A stretch of DNA of 36,739 nucleotides from Lachnospiraceae bacterium (GCA_016284175.1 JAEEOJ010000050.1:1-36739), one strand, 5' to 3'; shown: positions 7,279 through 16,323, counted from the first letter of the stretch. The notes: generated by a model from the letters alone, not told the origin. A program made the numbers and translations.

Positions 7279-8598
7279 TTATACAATATTCGGAACGATT
7301 CCGTGTTTTATGTGATACCTGTAAAAAAGATTTACGCCAAGGTAAAATACCGCATTATACGGCCTCTTAATCAGGCAGTCACTAAAGATTGTTCTTTTTA
7401 AAATACACCTGATGGAATATACATCGTTGTAAAGGTCCCAATATGCTTTGGTCAGTTCCTCGGGCGTCATGTTCTTTGGAATATGAACCGCTTCACAGGC
7501 ATTGTAGGAATACATATCGGTATTGTATATTCGATCCTGCTCTTTCATCTCGTCATAATACTGAGTACCCGGAATAGGTGTTAAAATATAAAATCTCGGT
7601 ACGGCAATTTTGTTATCCTCGATAAATCTTGCGGTAGCCTTAATCGATTCAAGCGTATCCCCTTCCGCTCCGACTACCATTTCCGTAGAAATATCTATAC
7701 CGTGCTTTCTGATAATCTTAAGCTGTTTTGAATACTCATCGGGATGAGCCCAGGCTTTCTGCATGCCTACAAGACTTTCACGGCTTATACTCTCAAGGCC
7801 GAAGCTTAACGCATAGCAGCCGCTCTTTGCAACGGCGGTTAAAAGTTCTTCGTCCTTTGCAATATCTATTGAGCACTGAGTCATCCAGTGCATCTTAACT
7901 TTGGATATTTCTTTACAAAGTTCAAGTGCATAATTTCTGTCCGAAAAAAGATTGTCGTCGAGTAAAAGAAACTGTTTAAAGCCCAGTTCTTTTATGCGCT
8001 TAATGTCACGCATCACATCGGGAATATTCCTTCTTAAATACTGTCCGTGATAGAGGCAGTATATGGAGCAGAAGCTGCAGGTCTTGGTACATCCTCTTCC
8101 TGCCTGAACCGGCAAGAAATTACCGATTCTTTTATTTAATACAAGCTCGTATTTAGGAAGCGGTGTCTCAAGTTTGGTCAGTTTCTTCTTGTAATACTCT
8201 TTTAGGGTGCCGTTTAGATAATCGTTTATCATCTCGCCCCAGGTTTCCTCGGAGTCACCTATCATTACGGCATCGGCATATTTCTTCGCTTCCTCGGGCA
8301 TTAAGGAAACCATGTATCCGCCAAGGATTACGGTCTTTCCTAATTCCTTAAACTTCTTTGCGATATCGATAGTACGCATTACCGCATGTCCCATACTGCT
8401 GATACCGATTAACTCTGCATCAGTGTCAAAAGGAACATCCTCTATCGTTTCGTAGCAGAGTTCGACTTCAAAATCATCGGGCGTTAAGGCTGCAAGCAAA
8501 GGAAGCGCAAGGCCTACAAAATATAATTTTTTCTTTTTTACCAGGTTGCCGTACTGATCGTACGGAGTAGGCTGGATTAACAAAAGTTTCTTTTTCAT
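7279..8598 (-). CDS. Cobalamin-binding-domain radical SAM enzyme 1 (divergent member)
   Basis: A 439-residue class B-type radical SAM protein. The N-terminus (1-150) is a Rossmann-like B12-binding domain: LYFVGLALPLLAALTP, ELIGISSMGHAVMRTIDIAK and VILGGYMVSLMPEEA. No DxHxxG motif is present, so any cobalamin would be bound without the classical lower-ligand His. The radical SAM core has CTKTCSFC (Cys170, 174, 177), which holds the [4Fe-4S] cluster that cleaves SAM, then LLLDDNLFSDR and SFGLESISRESL. The C-terminal part (PIPGTQYYDEM, HIPKNMTPEELTKAYW) differs from the four neighbours, making it the outlier of the five. It overlaps the next gene upstream by 4 bases (ATGA). Likely chemistry is methylation or rearrangement at an unactivated carbon. 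Confidence 0.85.
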   Translation of the reverse strand: MKKKLLLIQPTPYDQYGNLVKKKKLYFVGLALPLLAALTPDDFEVELCYETIEDVPFDTDAELIGISSMGHAVMRTIDIAKKFKELGKTVILGGYMVSLMPEEAKKYADAVMIGDSEETWGEMINDYLNGTLKEYYKKKLTKLETPLPKYELVLNKRIGNFLPVQAGRGCTKTCSFCSIYCLYHGQYLRRNIPDVMRDIKRIKELGFKQFLLLDDNLFSDRNYALELCKEISKVKMHWMTQCSIDIAKDEELLTAVAKSGCYALSFGLESISRESLVGMQKAWAHPDEYSKQLKIIRKHGIDISTEMVVGAEGDTLESIKATARFIEDNKIAVPRFYILTPIPGTQYYDEMKEQDRIYNTDMYSYNACEAVHIPKNMTPEELTKAYWDLYNDVYSIRCILKRTIFSDCLIKRPYNAVFYLGVNLFYRYHIKHGIVPNIV

Positions 8599-9953
8599 AA
8601 AACAATCAGTCTTTTAATTTTCATAAAGAGCACACGTATAATAAAAAACATGCCTTTGAAATATTCGTTATCCGCATATAGCGGTGATTTTCTGTTTTTA
8701 AAAGCAAGCCCCATGGAAAGCTTGTAATATTCAAACGTAAAACGTCTTACACTCATATGCTCGGGCTTTAAAAGACAGTGGAACAAATCCTGCTTGGTCA
8801 CGTCTTTTGTAATAAGCTTATCTTCATACTCTTTGTACATTGCGGAGCCCTGCATAGGCGTAAATACCGATACGGTCGGAATAATATCTCTTGAAGCAAT
8901 CCATTTGTAAAGTTTCTTAAAATCTTCTTTCGTCATCGCCTGATGCACGATAAAAAGTCCGGCACAGAAAATATGATTTTCCGAAAGAATACGGATGCAC
9001 TCTTCGTTCTCATGCAAGGAAACATGCTTGTTGTACGAGTCAAGTTCTTCGTCGTTGGTGGCTTCAAGCCCTACCATTACAAGTGCGAGCCCGATCTCTG
9101 CAAGTTCTTTTATGATGTCTTCGTTATTTGCGATAAAATCCGCACGACCGTAGATTAAATATTTTTTATGTATGTCTTTTTCTTTTACGAGCCTGATAAA
9201 TTCCTTTAAATACTCTCTGTTTACAAGGAAATTGTCATCCGTAATATGAACTGCGGGAACATCCAAGGATGCGATTTCATCTACGAGCTTATCCACACTT
9301 CTGCAGGCATATCTTCCGCCGTTTCTGTTAGTGCAGAAACAGAAATTGCAGTTCCTCTGGCAGCTGTACGAATTCTTTACAAGTGCCAGCGGTTTAAAAC
9401 AAAGATATCTGAATTTTGACTTGTTTTTGTAAAAATGCGTTCTGTCGGGAACGGGCAAATCCTCGGGAGTTTCAAAAATTCTCGGGTTTGAAACCCACTC
9501 TCCGTTTTTCTTATAGCAGATACCGGGTATTTCTTCGATATCAGCATTATCCTTTTTCTCAATGTCTTTTACGAGCCTGCACATATTGTCGAGGCCCGAC
9601 AAAAGATAAAGGTAATCCGCTTTGGAATCATAAAAGTTCTCGTAATTGATTTCCACATGCGAACCGCCCAAAATAACCGCCGTCTCGGGTCTGTGCTTTT
9701 TTATCACTTCACAGAGTTTTTTTATGCGCTTCTCCTGCGTGATATAACCCGTGATGCACACAACGTCAGGCTTTTCCTTATTCAGTTTCTTTCTTAAGGA
9801 TATCGATTCATACCTTCTGTCGTAGATAACTGCATCATGACCGTCTTTCGTGAACACCGTATAAAGGTATTCCATCTCCAGAGGCTCGTGATCTACCAGG
9901 TAAGTAAAGCTGAATATCCCAACCGTTTCCGGCTTGATAAGGAGTATTTTCAT
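8595..9953 (-). CDS. Cobalamin-binding-domain radical SAM enzyme 2
   Basis: A 452-residue protein with an N-terminal B12-binding-type domain (DHEPLEMEYLYTVF, VVCITGYITQEKRI, VILGGSHVEINYENF) and a radical SAM core with CQRNCNFC (Cys198, 202, 205). Downstream motifs shared with enzymes 3-5 are HITDDNFLVNRE, YGRADF, MVGLEATNDEELDSYNK and a FTPMQGSAMY segment. The C-terminus is basic and hydrophobic, suggesting membrane association. It overlaps both neighbours by 4 bases, so the genes are translationally coupled. Specific reaction unknown. Confidence 0.88.
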   Translation of the reverse strand: MKILLIKPETVGIFSFTYLVDHEPLEMEYLYTVFTKDGHDAVIYDRRYESISLRKKLNKEKPDVVCITGYITQEKRIKKLCEVIKKHRPETAVILGGSHVEINYENFYDSKADYLYLLSGLDNMCRLVKDIEKKDNADIEEIPGICYKKNGEWVSNPRIFETPEDLPVPDRTHFYKNKSKFRYLCFKPLALVKNSYSCQRNCNFCFCTNRNGGRYACRSVDKLVDEIASLDVPAVHITDDNFLVNREYLKEFIRLVKEKDIHKKYLIYGRADFIANNEDIIKELAEIGLALVMVGLEATNDEELDSYNKHVSLHENEECIRILSENHIFCAGLFIVHQAMTKEDFKKLYKWIASRDIIPTVSVFTPMQGSAMYKEYEDKLITKDVTKQDLFHCLLKPEHMSVRRFTFEYYKLSMGLAFKNRKSPLYADNEYFKGMFFIIRVLFMKIKRLIVL

Positions 9954-11272
9954 TTGTTTTTATATTTCTTGTTAAACATATGCGTTACACCGGCCCAGTA
10001 AATGCGCGGATAATTTACATAGTAAAGAAAATGAAACTCTAATTTAAACAAAAGCATCGGCATATTCGAGGGTTTCATCAGTACGCTCGTACCGCCCGTT
10101 CTTCTGTATTTGTAATGATAGAGTCGGTCTTTGTTTTCCTCGTATACGGGCGTTCCCTTGAAAGGAATTAAGATACTGAACAAAACCCAGATAAGCTTTT
10201 CCTTTTTGATGAACCTGTTGATGTTCATAAAATCCCTGTGCTTAAAATCGTAGTTGATTACAAAGAGTCCGACGCAGACCATCTCGTATTCGCGTAGGAT
10301 TTTAACCGCACGCATATTAAGTTCAACACTCGAATTCTTGTTGTATTTTTCAAGTGTCGAATCTTCAACCGCTTCAAGGCCGACTAACATATCGCGAAAG
10401 CCGGCTTTGTAAATAATCGGGAAAATATCCTCGCATCTGCAGATACTGTCCGCTCTCGCAAAGATCATAAAAGTCTTTTTCAAATCAAGCTCTATAAGCT
10501 TTTCACAGATTGCAAGAACACGGTCTCTGTTTACTAAGAAATCATCATCGATAATAAATATTTTGTCGTTGTCGATGGATATGATTTCATTGATTACATC
10601 TTCTACCGTTCTTTCCCTGTAGGTACAGCTGTTAAACTGTCTTGAAATACAAAACTTACAGTTCTGCGGACAGGAAAATGCGGTCTTCATCATCGAAAAA
10701 CAGCCCTTTGCGAGCACACGGAATTTAGATCTGTTCTCATAAAAGAAACTTCTGTCGGGAAGTAACCCATAGTCGCTTATAGGCTCACCCTTTTTGTTTA
10801 AAAACCACTCTCCGTTTATCTTTCCCGCAAAGCCTGTACAGGTCTTTAACACTTCATCGTCAAACTCGTTTCTTAATGCGAGTCTGAATGAATCAAGGCC
10901 GTTGTCAAAAGAAACATAGTCCACATCGTCTATCATAAAATCTTCAAAGTTTACTACGACTTCGGGACCGCCGACCATAATCTTTACATTAGGTCTGGCT
11001 TTCTTTAATTTGTGAATGAGTTTAAGCACATACCATGCGGTATTTGACATTATCGAAAAACCGACAATAGTAATGCCGTTATCGTCTACTTTTTTAAGTA
11101 GCCTTGCAAAACGTCCGAATGAGCTTTCAATGCTTTCATCGTGAATAAGACCGAACTTCCCTTCAGCCTTAACCGCAGCCATAAGATACTCAAGTCCAAG
11201 TGGCTCGAGGCTTGCTACTCTTTTATCGTAATGTACTCTGACAAACATGTATTTCTGAATCATTAAAACCAT
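9950..11272 (-). CDS. Cobalamin-binding-domain radical SAM enzyme 3
   Basis: A 440-residue paralogue. The B12-binding-type domain shows SLEPLGLEYLMAAV, VGFSIMSNTAWYV and IMVGGPEVVVNFEDF; the radical SAM cluster motif is CPQNCKFC (Cys191, 195, 198). It shares IIDDDFLVNRD, FARADS, LVGLEAVEDSTLEKYNK and LIPFKGTPVY with its neighbours. The extra Cys two residues after the cluster motif that enzymes 2, 4 and 5 have is Ser here. The start is uncertain: ATG at 11272 overlaps the previous gene by 10 bases, whereas ATG at 11263 (TAATG overlap) has a good AAAGGATGG ribosome site five bases upstream and may be the real one. Confidence 0.87.
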   Translation of the reverse strand: MVLMIQKYMFVRVHYDKRVASLEPLGLEYLMAAVKAEGKFGLIHDESIESSFGRFARLLKKVDDNGITIVGFSIMSNTAWYVLKLIHKLKKARPNVKIMVGGPEVVVNFEDFMIDDVDYVSFDNGLDSFRLALRNEFDDEVLKTCTGFAGKINGEWFLNKKGEPISDYGLLPDRSFFYENRSKFRVLAKGCFSMMKTAFSCPQNCKFCISRQFNSCTYRERTVEDVINEIISIDNDKIFIIDDDFLVNRDRVLAICEKLIELDLKKTFMIFARADSICRCEDIFPIIYKAGFRDMLVGLEAVEDSTLEKYNKNSSVELNMRAVKILREYEMVCVGLFVINYDFKHRDFMNINRFIKKEKLIWVLFSILIPFKGTPVYEENKDRLYHYKYRRTGGTSVLMKPSNMPMLLFKLEFHFLYYVNYPRIYWAGVTHMFNKKYKNK

Positions 11273-12588
11273 CCTTTTCTCTTCGTGTCGTACGAAGTAC
11301 CGAACAGGGTTCGAACCATAATTTTAGGATATGTTAAAACATGTATCCAGTAGTACCTGAGCATATACTCAAATGACGACATATTGGTGGGTTTAAGCGT
11401 AATGTGAGTACCGTCCAGTCTCCAGGACTTAAAGTTAATAACCTTGTCTTGATATTCCGCATAGGCATCGGTGCCCTTGTAAGGCGTAAATATACCGAAT
11501 ACAACCCATAAAAGATTATTGTCCTTGATAAACTTCATTAACTTCCTGTAATCGTCTCTTGTAGCCGTATAATTGATTACAAAGAGGCCGTTGCAGACAA
11601 TACCGGCATCGTGAAGATTTTTGATTGCCATTTCGTTATCGTTCTTCGAGGTCTGCTTGTTGTATTCATCAAGCGTTTCATCGCTTATTGCTTCAAGACC
11701 TACCAGAATATCCCTGAAGCCCGCCTCGTAGGCAAGAGGTAAAATATCGGGATTTGCGGCAAGAAAATCGGCTCTGGCATATGCCATAAAATTCTTCTTT
11801 ATACCGCGCTTAATAATTTCGTTACAGAAAGTTTTTACTCTGTCTCTGTGGAAGAAAAACGTATCATCGACAAACCAGATTTTATCGTGTTTAATTTCCT
11901 CAATTTCATCTATTACTTCCATAATGTCTCGCTCTGTATAAACACCGCTGTTCATCTTCGTGCAGTAACAGAAAGAGCATGCGAAGGGGCAGGAAAAAGA
12001 TGCTTTGGAAAGTGCATATTTTCCCTTCATGAAAATATAGTTTTTCTTAAGGCCTCTGTAAAAAGCGGTTCTGTCGGGTTTATTGATAAAGCCGCAAACA
12101 GGCTCGCCTTTTTCTTTTAATACCCACTCACCGTCTTTTTTAAAAGCAATACCGGTTAATTCATCCAAAGCCTTGGGAGAAAAATCGCTCTCCCACATTT
12201 TCTTTAATGTCGAAAGACCGTTATCGTAATAAACATAGTCTACATCATCCACGCAGAATTCCTTATAATTCATCTCTGCTTCGGGACCGCCGACCTGAAT
12301 TATAATTCCGGGGAATTTTTTCTTAAGCTGCTTTGCCCTTTTGTTAATGTAATCAACAGTATTGGCATTTGCATTTAAACCTATGTAATTGTAATTGCCT
12401 TTTTTGATGACACGGCACATTCTTGAAAAGCGGAAAGTCCACGGATGATCGAATTCATCGTGAATTTCACACTTAATTCCCATATCCTTTGCGAGACCTG
12501 CAATATACTCAAGGCCCAAAGGTTCAAGATGGGCAACAAGCGATGTGTATTTGGGACGTATCAGCAAAACTCTTAATTCTTTCTGCAT
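11263..12588 (-). CDS. Cobalamin-binding-domain radical SAM enzyme 4
   Basis: A 441-residue paralogue, closest in appearance to enzyme 3: both have LEPLGLEY, a GGPE motif, a VDDVDYV(Y/S)(Y/F)DNGL segment, an insert GEPVCGF/GEPISDY before PDR, and a LDGTHITLKPTNM/TGGTSVLMKPSNM block. The cluster motif is CPFACSFC (Cys200, 204, 207). The loop after the core strand reads FVDDTFFFHRD, where the other paralogues have DDDFLV or DDNFLV, so the substrate pocket may differ. It overlaps the gene upstream by 16 bases, with GAGGGTG just before its start. Confidence 0.88.
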   Translation of the reverse strand: MQKELRVLLIRPKYTSLVAHLEPLGLEYIAGLAKDMGIKCEIHDEFDHPWTFRFSRMCRVIKKGNYNYIGLNANANTVDYINKRAKQLKKKFPGIIIQVGGPEAEMNYKEFCVDDVDYVYYDNGLSTLKKMWESDFSPKALDELTGIAFKKDGEWVLKEKGEPVCGFINKPDRTAFYRGLKKNYIFMKGKYALSKASFSCPFACSFCYCTKMNSGVYTERDIMEVIDEIEEIKHDKIWFVDDTFFFHRDRVKTFCNEIIKRGIKKNFMAYARADFLAANPDILPLAYEAGFRDILVGLEAISDETLDEYNKQTSKNDNEMAIKNLHDAGIVCNGLFVINYTATRDDYRKLMKFIKDNNLLWVVFGIFTPYKGTDAYAEYQDKVINFKSWRLDGTHITLKPTNMSSFEYMLRYYWIHVLTYPKIMVRTLFGTSYDTKRKGWF

Positions 12589-13976
12589 TTTTCACCCTCA
12601 ATGAGTTTCTTCCAGTACTGGTTGTTAACAGCTACTGCGCCGAAGCTTAATTTAAGCGTATCGTGAAGTCCGTACTTTTTGACCATATACCATCCGCTGA
12701 CCGGATTGGCAGTGATTTTATAATATAAAACCATCGTGTACCAGTAGTATTTTCTGACGGAAATATTGTCGGGACGAACAACCAGGTGAGCCAGATCCCA
12801 CTTTTCGTATTCATCCTCTCTTACTATGAATCTCGGTTTATATTTCTCGTAAATATCGGTTCCGCGAAGAGGCGTTAAAGGCTGAAGATTTACAAACACT
12901 AGACCGAGCTTTTTAATCCATTTATGGAGTGCGTTAAAATCTTCCTTGGTCCAGTCCAATCCTAAAATAAATGTTCCGTAGCATTCGACATCATATTTCT
13001 TTAAAATATTTACTGCCTTTTCGTTTATCTCTACGTTTGTTCTCTTGTTATAATCGTCAAGCTGCTTACTGTCGCAGGATTCAAGACCGACAATAACTGC
13101 TCTTAAACCGACTTCCTTGAAACGTTTTATAACATCCTCGTTAGCTGCTACATAATCCGCGCGGCCGTAGATTAAATATTTCTTTTCAATGCCCTTCTGC
13201 TCAAGCAGATCGCAGAATTTAAGGATTCTCTCCCTTCCGACCAGAAAATCGTCATCCACAATATAAATCTCTGTTTCCGGAATTGTTTCAAGTTCTGCCA
13301 CAATATCTTCGAGATCCCTGGCAAAATACTGGTCGTCCATTATCTGACGGCAGAAACAGAATTTGCAGTTGTAAGGGCAGCCGAACGATGTTTTTATGAG
13401 CGTACAGTTCCTGTGGAACATGTAATAATATTTCGAACGGTATTTGTTTACCTTATCTCTGTCAGGATATAAATAATTAAAGGTTGTATCTTTTTTAGGA
13501 GGCTTCTTGCCCGGTACGTAGATACATTCGATATCATCATCTGTTGTAAGTATTTTCTCTGAAGGTTTTTTGTTGCTTTCGAGCTTATTTAAGATATCGA
13601 TAAAGGTTCTTATGCCGTTTGCGCGGATAATGTAATCAACGTAAGGCGATTCAAAATCTCCGGGATTAACCTCCGCATGCACACCGCCTATTATCGTTAC
13701 TATGTTTTCGTTTACTTCCTTGGCCTCTTTTGCATATCTTTTCATAATGTTGACATGCGAAATATACCCTGTGATGCCTACGACATCAGGGTTGTAAAGC
13801 TTTACAAAGTAAGGCACGTTTTTCTTTTCGATTATCATATCCACGATTGTACATGTATGTCCCAGCGCTTCGATGTTCGCTGAGATATACTCAAGTTCCA
13901 GCGGCTCGCAGATCATTACGTTCTGAAGTCCGATGGTCTCCTTGTCAGGTCGCGGTCTGAACAAAAGTACGTTCAC
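12573..13976 (-). CDS. Cobalamin-binding-domain radical SAM enzyme 5
   Basis: A 467-residue paralogue, first of the five to be translated. The B12-binding-type domain carries MICEPLELEYISANI, VVGITGYISHVNIMKRYA and IIGGVHAEVNPGDF; the cluster motif is CPYNCKFC (Cys200, 204, 207), followed by IVDDDFLVGRE, YGRADY, VGLESCDSKQLDDYNK and LTPLRGTDIY. It most resembles enzyme 2 (GITGYI..., GGxH, KKYLIYGRAD, SVRK/SVRR near the C-terminus). The start is GTG at 13976 with AAGGAG seven bases upstream, located two bases after the stop of the preceding acyltransferase gene. Confidence 0.88.
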   Translation of the reverse strand: MNVLLFRPRPDKETIGLQNVMICEPLELEYISANIEALGHTCTIVDMIIEKKNVPYFVKLYNPDVVGITGYISHVNIMKRYAKEAKEVNENIVTIIGGVHAEVNPGDFESPYVDYIIRANGIRTFIDILNKLESNKKPSEKILTTDDDIECIYVPGKKPPKKDTTFNYLYPDRDKVNKYRSKYYYMFHRNCTLIKTSFGCPYNCKFCFCRQIMDDQYFARDLEDIVAELETIPETEIYIVDDDFLVGRERILKFCDLLEQKGIEKKYLIYGRADYVAANEDVIKRFKEVGLRAVIVGLESCDSKQLDDYNKRTNVEINEKAVNILKKYDVECYGTFILGLDWTKEDFNALHKWIKKLGLVFVNLQPLTPLRGTDIYEKYKPRFIVREDEYEKWDLAHLVVRPDNISVRKYYWYTMVLYYKITANPVSGWYMVKKYGLHDTLKLSFGAVAVNNQYWKKLIEGEKCRKN

Positions 13977-13978
13977 TT

Positions 13979-15016
13979 CTACTCCTTAAAAACATGGAAT
14001 TCGGGAAAATCATATTTGTATTCGAGCATATGTTTTCCGACCATGGCAAATATATTTAAAAAAGGATTTGAATGGTGCGCATAAAAATATTTTTTCTTAA
14101 GGCATGCTCCGAATTTAAGTTTGGTCTTCTCCGAAGTCTGACCGAAATCAATTACTCTGCATCCTTTTTCAAGCGCATATTCAACTATCTTTAAAAGCAT
14201 GTAAAAATACAAATCGGCATTGTCTTTTTCAGGCTCATAATCCATACCGCAGAGCATAAATATAAGTTCCTCGCCGTCTGCTTTTAAAAGTACAAATCCG
14301 ACAGGTTTTTTATCTCGTAAAAAAATCAGTTTTTCACCTTCGGTTTTATCAAAAAACTCTTTCTTTAAGCATTCGAGTTTATAATCCGATTTCTCATAAG
14401 TCTGAAGATACAGAGGATGAATATCAATCGAATCATCAGTGGCTCTTACAACTTCTATATCACTGCAATTCTTTACAGCAATATTTATTCTTCTTCTGTA
14501 CGGACTCCTTAATGAATCCATATAGGTTTTTATATCTTTTATGGTCTCCGGAATTATAAATTCGCATGTCGGAAGCGTCTCTCCGAAAGACATTCCTTTT
14601 ATGTCTGTTTTCTCGTCCAAATTAAGAACAAGTTTGCAGCCTTTAATGGTCTTAATGTATGAAAGCATCCATTGTACGTTATTCGTAATAAAGCCGTTAT
14701 TCGAAAGCGAACAGGGGAAAGCCACAGTATGAATGTTCATAAACCATTCGGCCTTTCCGTACGTAAAAAGGTTCATTCGGTTTTCATAAACGACAAAAAA
14801 AGCGTAATTTGAATCGTCTTCGATGTAGTAATATTTCTGCTCCAAGGGATTGGCGGTTTTTAAAAGAGTCAGCATGTTAAGCGAAAAAGGGAAGGGTAAA
14901 TCATTTCCCGACTTAAACAAAATCCCGGCAAATTTGGCATTTTTCATATGCTCAAAAATCTCTGCCGGATCATCGCTTATATATTCTTTAAAAGTCTCAT
15001 CATATTTCTTTTTCAT
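13979..15016 (-). CDS. GNAT-fold acyl/aminoacyltransferase, BioF2/FemAB-like
   Basis: From the ATG at 15016 this is a 345-residue protein. The C-terminal half has the pattern of the Acetyltransf_6 (BioF2-like/FemAB-like) fold: SPYRRRINIAVKNCSDIEV, KLIFLRDKKPVGFVLLKADG, ADLYFYMLLKIVEYALEKGCRVIDFGQTSEKTKLKFGACLKKKYFY. Such proteins transfer acyl or aminoacyl groups to amines; some use tRNA or carrier-bound donors. A longer reading from 15106 would overlap the previous gene by 107 bases, so the later ATG (17-base overlap) is preferred; ATG at 15025 is possible. It sits between the second GNAT protein and the radical SAM genes, suggesting a transfer step in the same pathway. Confidence 0.72.
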   Translation of the reverse strand: MKKKYDETFKEYISDDPAEIFEHMKNAKFAGILFKSGNDLPFPFSLNMLTLLKTANPLEQKYYYIEDDSNYAFFVVYENRMNLFTYGKAEWFMNIHTVAFPCSLSNNGFITNNVQWMLSYIKTIKGCKLVLNLDEKTDIKGMSFGETLPTCEFIIPETIKDIKTYMDSLRSPYRRRINIAVKNCSDIEVVRATDDSIDIHPLYLQTYEKSDYKLECLKKEFFDKTEGEKLIFLRDKKPVGFVLLKADGEELIFMLCGMDYEPEKDNADLYFYMLLKIVEYALEKGCRVIDFGQTSEKTKLKFGACLKKKYFYAHHSNPFLNIFAMVGKHMLEYKYDFPEFHVFKE

Positions 15017-16085
15017 AAACCACATATTCTTTGTAAAGTTCGTCGCAGAATGCTTTACAAAAGCTGTTAGAGTCTTCGTTGTCTGCCAGTATCCATGAAG
15101 ATTCAACCCGGCTTACGCCGTAATTCGAAAGTATCGAATAAACATGTGCAATCAGCGCAAAAGGAAGACCCACTCCCCTGTACTCGTCGAGTACTCCGTA
15201 TTCCATAACCTTGGCGGTTTTAATCTTTTTATTTGCAAAAATGTTCTTAAAATAATGCTTTGTACCAAATGCTTCGCCGGGCGTGGCAAGTTCATTGTAA
15301 TCAGGGTACCAGAGTATAAATCCTGCAGGTTTACCGTCCTTAAAAGCAAAAATTAAAGAATCTTCCTTCATAAAAAGAAAGAGTTCTTTTAACATTTCTT
15401 CATCGTCTTTGTAATCGCGCACATAATAATATTTGTGATCGGTAAAACATTTATTGTTTAAATCCGTATACATTTTCGAATATTCTTCGAAATGTTTTTT
15501 GTCGAATTTCTTAAATTCATATTCTTTGTTAAGCTTTTCAAGTATCTTTTCGTAGCGCATTAATCTTCCGTCTAAAGAATGCGTAAAATACGAATTAAGC
15601 TTAACTTCTTCAAGGTTCATTGCACGAAAATAATCGTTATAAAACGAAGGATTTCCTGCCGATGAAAAAGAATTGACTTTGTCAAAATGCGAATCAAGAA
15701 AACCGAGACCGTAATTCACATGTCCGTAAAGGCCTATTACAAGCCTTTTACAGCCTTTGCTTTTGCCAATCTTAACCGCTTCGTTTACAAGCATATTAAC
15801 GGCTTCAGAAACACCTTCAAGAGATTCAAAAAAACAAAGCTGCACATATTCGGGTAAATCGTTTGCAACCGCAATTATTCCCTCGCAGAGAATATTTCCG
15901 CCATCATCTTCAACCATCAAGGGAGTGATGCTTAAACTCTTTGTGAAATGAAGCTTGTCGGAGAAAATCTCTTTTAGCATGAAGTAACTGTTGTCTACAT
16001 AGAGTTTCTTTTCTCCGTAAACCTTCTTTCTGAAAGACAGGAATTTATTCTGAAGTTTTTTGCTTGTTGCAATCTCAGTTTGCAT
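15000..16085 (-). CDS. GNAT-family N-acyltransferase
   Basis: A 361-residue protein from the ATG at 16085. The acyl-CoA/acyl-ACP binding motif of GNAT enzymes appears late in the chain as DEYRGVGLPFALIAHVYSIL (Arg-Gly-x-Gly), followed by ESSWILADNEDSNSF. The N-terminal half has a second, degenerate GNAT-like layout (GIIAVANDLPEYVQLCFFE, then GCKRLVIGLYGHVNYGLGF). A start at 16106 would overlap the carrier protein gene by 32 bases; 16085 has GGGAG six bases upstream and overlaps by 11. Next to a free-standing ACP it could use an acyl-ACP donor, as FeeM-type N-acyl amino acid synthases do; this is inference. Confidence 0.72.
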   Translation of the reverse strand: MQTEIATSKKLQNKFLSFRKKVYGEKKLYVDNSYFMLKEIFSDKLHFTKSLSITPLMVEDDGGNILCEGIIAVANDLPEYVQLCFFESLEGVSEAVNMLVNEAVKIGKSKGCKRLVIGLYGHVNYGLGFLDSHFDKVNSFSSAGNPSFYNDYFRAMNLEEVKLNSYFTHSLDGRLMRYEKILEKLNKEYEFKKFDKKHFEEYSKMYTDLNNKCFTDHKYYYVRDYKDDEEMLKELFLFMKEDSLIFAFKDGKPAGFILWYPDYNELATPGEAFGTKHYFKNIFANKKIKTAKVMEYGVLDEYRGVGLPFALIAHVYSILSNYGVSRVESSWILADNEDSNSFCKAFCDELYKEYVVYEKEI

Positions 16086-16308
16086 TTCTTGCTCCCAGCG
16101 TTTCAAGGTATTCGCAGATATCTTTTATGGTCTCTGCTTTACGATACTTCTCTTCTTCCATTTCCACTCCGAGAATCTCCTCGGCCACAAATGCAAGTTC
16201 CATCAAATCAAATGAATTAAGGCCAAGATCCTTTTTAAAATTTGATTCCGGCGTAACATTTTCGATACCGTATTTGTCTTTTAAAATCGCTTTAATTCTT
16301 TCGTACAT
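16075..16308 (-). CDS. Acyl carrier protein (free-standing, pathway-specific)
   Basis: A 77-residue acidic helical protein of standard ACP length. The phosphopantetheine attachment serine is Ser32 in the motif DLGLNSFDLMEL (housekeeping ACPs usually have DLGADSLD), followed by VAEEILGVEMEEE and a final helix. It would be converted to the holo form by a 4'-phosphopantetheinyl transferase and carry acyl thioesters in the cytosol. Its place between an AMP-dependent ligase (15 bases upstream) and two acyltransferases (overlapping downstream), away from fatty-acid synthesis genes, marks it as dedicated to this cluster. Confidence 0.92.
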   Translation of the reverse strand: MYERIKAILKDKYGIENVTPESNFKKDLGLNSFDLMELAFVAEEILGVEMEEEKYRKAETIKDICEYLETLGARNAN

Positions 16309-16323
16309 TTAAAAATCTCTCTT

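Noticed and set aside
7279..13976. Radical SAM genes as a RiPP (modified peptide) maturation cluster
   Set aside because: No short precursor-peptide gene fits in the tiny gaps, no SPASM domain or leader-recognition protein is seen, and the B12-binding N-termini plus ACP/ligase point to acyl-type substrates.
15000..15106. A 107-base overlap between the two GNAT genes
   Set aside because: Caused by taking the first possible start; the ATG at 15016 gives a normal 17-base overlap and keeps all conserved parts.
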